Of a stretch of 21,844 bases of DNA, positions 14,374 to 21,844 are shown piece by piece. The DNA lies in NCBI GenBank assembly GCA_008931825.1, contig QXVZ01031147.1, positions 1 through 21,844 on the forward strand, read 5' to 3'. Made by a program: the position numbers and the translations under genes. This DNA is from Phallusia fumigata. Its lineage: Eukaryota; Chordata; Ascidiacea; Phlebobranchia; Ascidiidae. The notes under the pieces are model-generated. The model made no database searches and was not told the origin of the DNA. It was given only the letters and a program-made list of their open reading frames with translations. Every line of letters starts with the position of its first letter. Within the stretch, counting starts at the first letter, position 1.

Positions 14374-14507
14374 AATGGACAGATGCTTGATCTTCGTGCA
14401 GCAGCATTTTCCACAATTCTATTCACAAATCTTGTATGGTTATGCACGTAACAATCACACTGTCGCTCGATCGCAACTGACACCATTGTTACGTCACCTT
14501 CGCTCAT
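14374..14507 (-). CDS. STK33: Candidate upstream coding exon of STK33
   Basis: A strong donor (CCATT|GTAAGT) after 14374 would splice to the acceptor TTTTATTCCAG before 13469. The joined frame stays open and runs in frame into ATG 13453. From ATG 14507 this adds 50 residues, starting MSEGDVTMVSVAIERQCDCY and continuing through NHTRFVNRIVENAAARR to LLGLTV before the later Met. Vertebrate STK33 has a long unconserved N-terminal tail, so an extension is plausible, but I see no residue match. If it is not translated, it is probably a 5' UTR exon. The frame stays open further upstream, so the real start or splice could lie beyond 14507. Confidence 0.4.
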
Positions 14508-14743
14508 TGTTTCGCTACAGCGAGAGCGCAGGTTGGGGTCAAAACACTGCGGTAGGGGTCTAGGGTTCACGACGGGGGCAGGGGACTTGCCCGTAGTGCA
14601 AACGATTTTGAGTCTCAATGATAAACTAGTTTTATTATAAAGCCTGTAATGAAAAGAAACAGTTTTAAAGAAGTGTCGCAGCAATAAAGAAACCTTCCTG
14701 TATATCCGCAAATCTGACAAACTTTCAACTAGAATGCTACCCG

Positions 14744-14785
14744 ACATTTTTTACACGCAAATGTACATTTTTTACACGCAAATGT
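14744..14785. repeat. Two-copy 21-bp tandem repeat
   Basis: ACATTTTTTACACGCAAATGT occurs twice head to tail with no mismatch. The sequence after the second copy, GTAAAAAATG, is the inverse of the unit's left end, so a hairpin can form. It lies upstream of the candidate first STK33 exon. Confidence 0.75.
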
Positions 14786-15835
14786 AAAAAATGAAATTTA
14801 CAACCGTTTTACTATACCGAACTAGCAGTGGTTCGCAAAGTATGTGTATTTTGCAAAATAGAGGACAGCACATGCTTTTCTCCGGTGGGATTCGCACCCA
14901 TTAAAGCAGCCTGTCGTGGCTAAATAAATTTCTACATTCTTTTAACTTGTAAATCATAATCTTTACACCATTAATCAAAACCACGCTGAGAAAAAAATGT
15001 TTATACGCTTCAGAAAATACCATAAAACACTTGAACATCATCAACAAATTTGTGGTCACCACATGGCAACTACAGTCCGCCACAACCGGCTAACAGATAC
15101 GTAAAGCATTTTCGGCACGTACGGCTGGCAACCAAGTGCAACTCTGCGTGTGCGCGGCAAAAGCGGCGCGTTTTCGGCGAAAGCAAGATCAAGAGAGGCC
15201 AAAGAAAACAAGTCGTCGACAATGGACAGTCGCCGCTTCAGGACACTCAAAAGCGAGAGAAGCACCGTAGAGAGCCGTGCTGGGGTTGGGCTATATTTAA
15301 CCCCAGTGTAGCGGTTTCGACGATATGGAAAAGTTGATTCGGAGCGGCGCGGGAAGTGTCCCGGATGTTGTTGTGACAGCCGAGGTCACGTAAGCCGGCT
15401 AGAGAGCTGCAATGACCGGCTTTTTTTGATGTTGGAAAAGGTGCAAAGTTTAGTAGAGTGGCAATGATGTGCTGGCTTACAGAATTTAGAGTTCAGGCAC
15501 TCATATTTGAGTACACAACACTTTAAACCGAGCGGTATTAAAAACAACTATTGCAAACCAATGTAACATTTGCACAGTGTGCAGAGTTGTCGCGTTGTAA
15601 GTGCAATTCCTGAATGATTTTTTAAAATGATGAGAACTAAAATTCATAATTAGAACGTAATTTAAACACACAACTGAGGGGATTTGGTCACAAACTCGTT
15701 CTTCATGCTGCACGCTAAACGAATACTGCACTTCTTGGCGCTAGGCCTCAGCACACCCCAACCACGTGACTTTACACGGGAGAGAGCACCAAAACATCAA
15801 CAAACCTTAAACTTGCACTTGGGATTGTCAAAACA

Positions 15836-15853
15836 AGGTCACGGCGATGACCT
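15836..15853. promoter_or_regulatory. AGGTCA inverted repeat (spacer 6)
   Basis: AGGTCA-CGGCGA-TGACCT is a symmetrical pair of nuclear-receptor half-sites with a 6-bp spacer. The left half is extended to CAAGGTCACG, as for monomer-binding receptors (ERR/NR5A type). It lies about 1.3 kb upstream of the candidate first STK33 exon. Motif only. Confidence 0.3.
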
Positions 15854-18640
15854 CTAGTTATTTTCTCCGGTTATGTAACAGTAGCGCACAATTGAAAGCG
15901 CTTTAAATCCCCGTTTCATCCACAAAAGAAGATATAACGGTGCACGATTGTAATATGCGGGCATACATGGCCGCTGTAAAGCCACAAAGACATGGGGAAC
16001 CGTTTACTCGATACACGTCACCAGTTGAAAAAGCCTGACATCCGTATTGATTCGGTGGTTCTGAAGACGTGCGTTGCCGACCGCAAAAAAGCAATACGCC
16101 CAATGGGGGGGCCGGAATTTTTATTAATTTTGTATTGGCCACGATTGTGTTTCGCGTACAATGACATGCCCGGGAGCGGGTGATTGACAGCCTTGACGGC
16201 AGATTGGCGACGACAGGATCAAAGGGCCTATTGGAAAAGGAATCTTGCCCAGTCTTTGAGTCAACTTTGCGGCCAGACATGCTCGTATGCTTTAAGCCAA
16301 GTTGAAAAACGCTATTTGATCGTTTGACAAGAGAAAAATGGGACAGGGATTATTTGGGAAAACGGGACGCGGGTTTAGTTCCGACGCGCACTTTGGGCGT
16401 TGGTCGGAAAAGGAACGATTTAAATGGATTTTGGCACGTTTCATGGTTGATACAAAAGGCCCCCAAACATATTTTGTCACGTAGCATATTAATGCATTAA
16501 TCGTTTTTGCCCAAAATGAACTTGATTAATGGCGTTACTAGCAGCTTTGCCTACACTAATCAATACATTTTTTCATTACTGTCATTCTGTACATATTCCT
16601 ATTTCAAATATATTGGAATTCGGTGCGCAAAAACCTAATTCTAACAGTGTAGTTTTTAGATCGATCAAAAACATAACTGCCAGAGAACTTGTATATAGGA
16701 AATACATTGTATGAAAACGTTTCAATAACGCAATTGTAATCATCAGTGCATAATAACAAGAAGCTTAAAACCTTTTTTGATTGAATGCGATAAAGTTGTT
16801 CTGCTAATAAGCGCGGTAAATCTAAGCACCTCACGCTCACAAGGATAATGGCTGAAACGCCAAACAAGTAAATTGTCCCTCGGAATGTTACCAATCAGCA
16901 AGCTCCATGGCAGACCTGTCACATGCGTACATTTTTCGGTCATTTTGCCACCTACCGAAAATCAAAATCAACAAATCACCAATTACTGTTGAAACCAAAC
17001 GCTTCAGAGTATCACATACCATTTGGTTTTAATCTGTTGCCTGACCACTTTATAATTTGTAATCCTACATTCTCAGCGAGTTTCCCAGGCCCTTAAATCT
17101 TATCTTAAACTTCACTCATCATTTGTTCGCACCAGGAACAAAACTCATTACAACGTTGTTAGAGCAATCAAACCCACTTTGTGAATCCGCAACATCACAA
17201 GTAGTGAAGCAAAGCGGTCAGTAGTGGTCAGTTCACGGCCTAGCCTGGTGCGACTTAAAACGCCTTTTCGTGTGACCACTCCTGTTTGATGGTCGTGGGA
17301 ACAGAAGGATTTTGAGGCCGTGTGCCGAAACACAATACGCGATTATGATGGATTGCTATTGCCCTGTTACGATTGTTAGCATGTTGGGTGCTTGATAGTT
17401 GAATACCAACTGCTTGAAGGGACATTTAGCACGTTAAATGCGTTGAACGCTTGCCACGTTGGAACAAAGGTTTCGTTTTGGGAGCCAATCTTCAGGGGGC
17501 AAGTGCAACTGTTTAAGGTAAAAGAAGAGGACTGGCAAAATATTAAATGTTGAAAATTTGAACGGAAGCTTAAAGATTTTAACGTTGCGTTATAAAACAT
17601 CGACCTTGTAAAAAGTAGAGAACTCGATTAGCCCGCTTCTCCGCTGTGTGCGGATGCTTTTCAACAAATAAGGTCAATTTCATGGGCAAGATAAAAAAAC
17701 GGACAAAATAAGAAATTAAAATTGGAAAATTACAGATCTTAGATTTTGCGTTTTAATGGGGTTTTTAGTCGCATTCGCCACGATTACGAGCTTGCACCAC
17801 AACTTGCCAAAAGTATAATTCGGTCAACTATGCTTTTATCCGGGCAACACAATTCAACAGGGGCAACGGAATCTCATCAATCTCCGCGGTAACACTGGAC
17901 AATGCGACGCCAAAATGCAAGTTTTTCAACTGAAGTGGTAAAAGTCAACGACGCTTGTAGCCTAAGTGGGTTGAAATAGGGTTGAAAAACTTTCCACGCC
18001 AGTCACGCCCACATTGCGACCGACCGCCGCTTGGTGTCGCTAATCAATGATAAGAACAGAGCACGTTTCAGAGCATGCAATCTGGCCAGAAATCCGAAGC
18101 GTTTGACCCTTATACACACTTAAATTAAAAACATTTTGACTCGCAGCACCACGAAATAAAAAAATGCGTTTTTAGTCAACATGCGAAATTACCTACCTAA
18201 AAATTCATGATGGACAACAAAAAATTTACACGCTGCAAATGAAATTATGTTAAGACACATCTTCTGACACCTTACATTTCGTTGCTTAAATGACAGTAAA
18301 TGAAATGCTAAACGCAACTAAAAATGCTAATAATCAATGCTGACCCACATTACAAAATCTGCACTATTAAATAACACAAGGTGAATTCAACAAACCGCTC
18401 AAAACTCCTTTCAAAGAACACCAGCTATCATTACGGGACCATAACAACTTTAGCAACCAATCGTTTTGCCGTTTTGACATTAAAACTCTTTTTTGTGTGT
18501 CACAACCTGACGCACACGTAATTAAAACCTGCGTAGCCAAGTAACACTAAACTTTACGGCCCAGGTCGTCACGTACGCACCATCTTTATAGCGGCGTTAC
18601 AAGCAGAAGTGAAAGTGCTCGATTGGGTAAAGGGTGGCTT

Positions 18641-18691
18641 GTGGGGGGTAAGGGGCCTCGACATCACGTGGCAGAGGACCCTTCCCCCCAC
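18641..18691. repeat. G/C-rich hairpin with an E-box in the loop
   Basis: The left arm 18641-18659 (GTGGGGGGTAAGGGGCCTC) pairs with 18674-18691 (GAGGACCCTTCCCCCCAC) with one mismatch and one missing base. The 14-bp loop contains CACGTG. An AGGTCACG site follows 20 bp later. It could be a cis-regulatory structure or the core of a small foldback element. Confidence 0.5.
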
Positions 18692-19332
18692 TCGTATGGG
18701 TTCAAGTACAAGGTCACGAAGGGCGTGGATTGCTTTGTTTACGCGGAAATGCGGAATTGAAATACCGTTTTAAAAAGCGGTAAAGTAATTGTAAATGTAG
18801 GTTAGTTTATTCTTTGCTTCACGTTTGTACATTAGCAATGGCAAGTTGATTATTCTGTCAGTTATTCAAAAATCAAAATGGGCTAATAAAAATAAGACAC
18901 GATAGAACGATATAATGCAAACGCTGAAGATGTAGCTTTTGTCTATAGCTTGGGCCAGTATCTTTATTCTGAACATCGTAGTTTATTTACAAATCAGATA
19001 TTGTCAACCATGAACGAACATGACCAACGTCCTCTCAATGCTAAATAAAATAAAATAGAATCATCGGGAATGCTAATGTTTATGCTAACCAACTTTTCAA
19101 CGTGTATGTATGAAGTGAGCGATGAGTTTTATGGGCAATCCCACTCAAAACAATAGCGTCTTAAAGGTGATTTGCAAAATAGGCAGCATTTATTAACTAA
19201 CAAATTTGGAACAGACTGGACTGACTTATTCAAATAGAATACTGCCACTGCAAAATTCAAACCTAGGCTTAATCTGACCACAACTGGCATAAACGTTCTT
19301 TGAAACCGACCAGACTCTTCTCAAAGCAATTG

Positions 19333-19980
19333 CTATGTCGCAACACACAGGTTATGAATCGCTCTAAAGCACGACACGAAAAGTCGCAGAAACAATAACG
19401 AATTCGTCACAAAAACGACCGAGCTAATTCGAGAAACAAAAACAACATCGCCTATTGTCGGAGGCGACAGGGCGAACCGCAACATCGTGCCGGGCTTGTA
19501 ACCAAAAGCGTAATATTCCGAGTCGACATTGAGGCTTGGTTGGCAATGTCGTATTATGTCGCATATTATAACGCTGACCTCTGAACTAGTACAGTTTATT
19601 TCGGTTTTTAGTGGAATCGTTAAAATACGACCCTTTTTGCTAAGACACCTTGTACAGGCACAGATTAAGGAGATTTGAGAGCGCGATTTATATTTATAGG
19701 AGTAGAACAACAGTATAAGTGGGATATTTATCGCGAATTCCATGGTGGTACACGCAAAAGTCGGCGTCCGTTTTGCTGCGATGGCAATCTCTTGTAGCCA
19801 TTGAAACGTGGCCGCTGGTAAGGCAACACCGTAATTCGAAGCAAAATAAACAACGTCACAATGGTCGGACACGGGTGGCCCAAAACACCAGGAACTTGTT
19901 TCGACATTAAACAAACGACGCGTGTTTTTTGGTGCCGGGTTAGGGGAATTGGTGATGGGGTCCCAGCACGGACAATACAA
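19333..19980 (-). CDS. Unrecognised 215-codon open frame
   Basis: This is the longest unexplained open frame in the window. It stays open from about 19998 and begins at a TTG, with an internal ATG later, so as a gene it would need an upstream exon or a start at the internal Met. The translation is Cys- and Ser-rich, with a hydrophobic run near residue 85 (FAINIPLILLF) and another near the end (VVFVTNSLLFLRLFV). I recognise no domain, see no clear splice partner, and see no polyadenylation signal tied to it. A frame of this length is unusual by chance in this base composition, but not excluded. Confidence 0.2.
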   Translation of the reverse strand: MYCPCWDPITNSPNPAPKNTRRLFNVETSSWCFGPPVSDHCDVVYFASNYGVALPAATFQWLQEIAIAAKRTPTFACTTMEFAINIPLILLFYSYKYKSRSQISLICACTRCLSKKGRILTIPLKTEINCTSSEVSVIICDIIRHCQPSLNVDSEYYAFGYKPGTMLRFALSPPTIGDVVFVSRISSVVFVTNSLLFLRLFVSCFRAIHNLCVAT

Positions 19981-21844
19981 TTCTTGGAGCAGATATCGTT
20001 AGCGAGTCGAGATTTAAACAATTTTCGACTCGTTTTTGAATGGATTTAAAGAGCTGGTGGATTTCGAATTCTACAGCCATTAAAACCTGTTTTGACAGGC
20101 CCTTTGAGTCTTGCGTCAAATCGAAGTTATTTTAAATATCGTGTGGTATAAATCTGTTTTTTAGTCTTCGATGTGCAGACTGATAGTAAAATAGGAAAGG
20201 AAATTTTTGCACTGATTTTGAATGACCGCAAACCCATTGCAATCACGAATGTTTTTCAACTGGGAGTTCCAAAGCCACACACTTGCTTTCATAACGCACG
20301 GTTTTAACCTTCTCGCAATTACCCACTGATGATGACAACAGCCATCGTTAAAACGTTTGCAATGCAAAGTCTTCACTATATACAAGTTCCCTTGTAGTTA
20401 CGTTTTTAATTGAACTACTCAAAACCACTATACCAAATAAGTGTTACAGTTTAATTTAAACTATTTTCAATGCTTTTACTCGCTGTGTACCAAAGAATGC
20501 GCAACATAAAGATCTTAAGAGTAACATATTCAGATCCAGACCGCAAATACACGTCTGATGACGCGTATGGAGCATTTCCAGACAGGGTTACTCCTATTTA
20601 AAAATTCCCGTAATCCAGCGCGTTGATAAGGTTCCAGTTGACATGAATAACTTCAAGCGGTGTCTGACAAGTTTGATCAAAGAAGTGGTTCGTAGCAAAG
20701 TTATGCTGTGTTTAACACAACGATACTGTGTTAGGTTGTATGGTGTTTAGGAGAAATGCTTTTAGATATTCTATAAAGTGTAAACAATCCACTGTGTATC
20801 ACACGTTTTGGTCGATCGCTGTGGAGAGTGGTTTTGGGACAAACATCAGTCAATAAAATAGCCACATTAAAACAAAGTATGTCTTGTTACCCTCTAATGC
20901 ATAAAATCATAAAAAAGAAGTCGCCAAATTTTAAACGAAAACAAAAAATGCCTTGGCCACTTTTGCAATAAAATTTCGTTTATTTGCACTCAGATGAGAT
21001 ACAACTAGTTTTGGAATCGACCAACAAACTTTTTAAAGCCGGATCTTGATATCCGCCCGGCATCGGATTGAAAATTGTCAACAAATGGTCAAATTTACAA
21101 CGTTTTCCGCTCAAATCTTTTTGAGCATTTTATTTGAAAAAGCACGACCTTGACTTCTTCGCACGTAACCTTGCTCGAACAATCACCTTTTGATTCGGGC
21201 TCGGCAATTAAGGTGTTACGATCTTGTACAGTTTTATTACTGCTCGTTAAAGTTTGTGAACTCTGACAACAAACCGTGTTTGTCCTAATACATTGTAGGG
21301 CTAAATATTTGGAACCTTTAGCAATTGCAACAGATGAAAACTCCAACGCCAAGGCTTCAATAGAACATTGCACATTCACAAGACCTTCTGTGCATGCGCG
21401 CATACCAAACACGTGACCTTCAAATTATTATTCAACAAAACTGTTAAGATGATATTTGAACTTTACACTATTTGCTTATCAGCAAAACAGAGTCATAAAA
21501 GTCACTTGTAAAGTGCGGTTAGGTAGATACACACTACAGTGACAGAAATTACTTTACGATTTATACGAAACTAGGTTTCCCTTTAGGACAGAATTTACTG
21601 TTTACGTTCTCCTTTAAACTCTACAACACAATCTTTTCTTTAGTTGCCACCATTAGAAACCAACAATAACACGGATAAAAAGGTTACAGTTTGTTATTGT
21701 AATTTAACCTTTAGGTCCCCCTTTAAAAAAGATCTCCTTTAAATCTAAAAATCCCCACATGCAACAGCAACAGAAGCAATAGCGGACAATAACAAAATCC
21801 CTACAGTTTTGAATCTTGCCAAACGCTTGGCTTGCAAATCCTAT
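19981..21844. other. Right-edge stretch without a recognisable gene
   Basis: AT-rich sequence with no gene I can support. A 105-codon frame on - (21412-21095) has no family likeness. A minus-strand AGGTCACG joined to an E-box-like CACGTG lies at 21410-21419. Nothing repetitive stands out. Confidence 0.4.

Larger units (their letters stand above)
14786..19332. other. Long stretch without a recognisable gene
   Basis: About 4.5 kb beyond the STK33 5' end. No open frame here resembles a known protein or is flanked by a persuasive splice pair. Short frames (for example 16280-15903 on -, 125 codons) have no family likeness. Visible small features are a CTATATTTAA TATA-like site near 15291, AGGTCACG sites, a hairpin at 18641-18691, a 14-bp palindrome ATTAATGCATTAAT at 16488-16501, and a tRNA B-box-like GGGTGCGAATCCC on - near 14890. 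It may be regulatory spacer or an intron of a gene starting outside the window. Confidence 0.4.

Noticed and set aside
14885..14935. tRNA gene on - near the B-box-like GGGTGCGAATCCC
   Set aside because: There is only a T-arm-like piece with no matching acceptor stem; at most it is a SINE scrap.
15903..16280. 125-codon frame on -
   Set aside because: No domain, hydrophobic pattern or splice context; within the range expected by chance.
21095..21412. 105-codon frame on -
   Set aside because: No recognised family and no flanking gene signals.

Overview
The window looks like nuclear DNA of a tunicate, most likely an ascidian of the Ciona type. It is AT-rich, genes are compact and split by short GT-AG introns, the proteins are clear chordate orthologues, and the introns and spacers carry miniature hAT-like and Harbinger-like elements. 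The genus is an inference. An ambiguous base at 8083 shows that it is draft assembly sequence. No bacterial, phage, CRISPR or viral system is visible.

Region 1-8.3 kb holds three compact genes plus a possible fourth at the left edge. A minus-strand exon at 364-445 may belong to a gene that extends left or to a very small membrane peptide. PLPP6, a PAP2-family polyisoprenoid diphosphate phosphatase, is on + with a 16-nt coding first exon at 1205-1220 and a main exon at 1762-2375. CAMKMT, the calmodulin-lysine N-methyltransferase, is on - in two exons (4073-3798 and 3615-3001), tail to tail with PLPP6. EBAG9/RCAS1, a Golgi and secretory-traffic regulator, is on + in six exons from 4499 to 7836. 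It starts head to head with CAMKMT across about 425 bp that probably act as a shared promoter.

Region 8.5-14.5 kb is a multi-exon minus-strand gene for STK33, a CAMK-group Ser/Thr kinase. Nine exons reconstruct a complete kinase domain with all catalytic residues. A tenth upstream exon joins in frame to give a possible N-terminal extension, and a terminal exon is tentative. STK33 is tail to tail with EBAG9. Its introns hold several miniature transposons, including one nested inside another, a tRNA-like SINE fragment and degenerate GACTCG repeats.

Region 14.5-21.8 kb (over 7 kb) has no gene I can recognise. It has a 215-codon open frame on -, a G/C-rich hairpin with an E-box in its loop, and a scatter of the octamer AGGTCACG. 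It may be intergenic regulatory DNA or an intron of a gene outside the window.

The four genes are separately transcribed, alternating in strand as + - + -, and do not form an operon. CAMKMT (modifies calmodulin) and STK33 (a kinase in the calmodulin-kinase group) share a theme, but the sequence gives no evidence of a functional link. All splice sites were read by eye and by matching remembered family sequences. No alignment was run.
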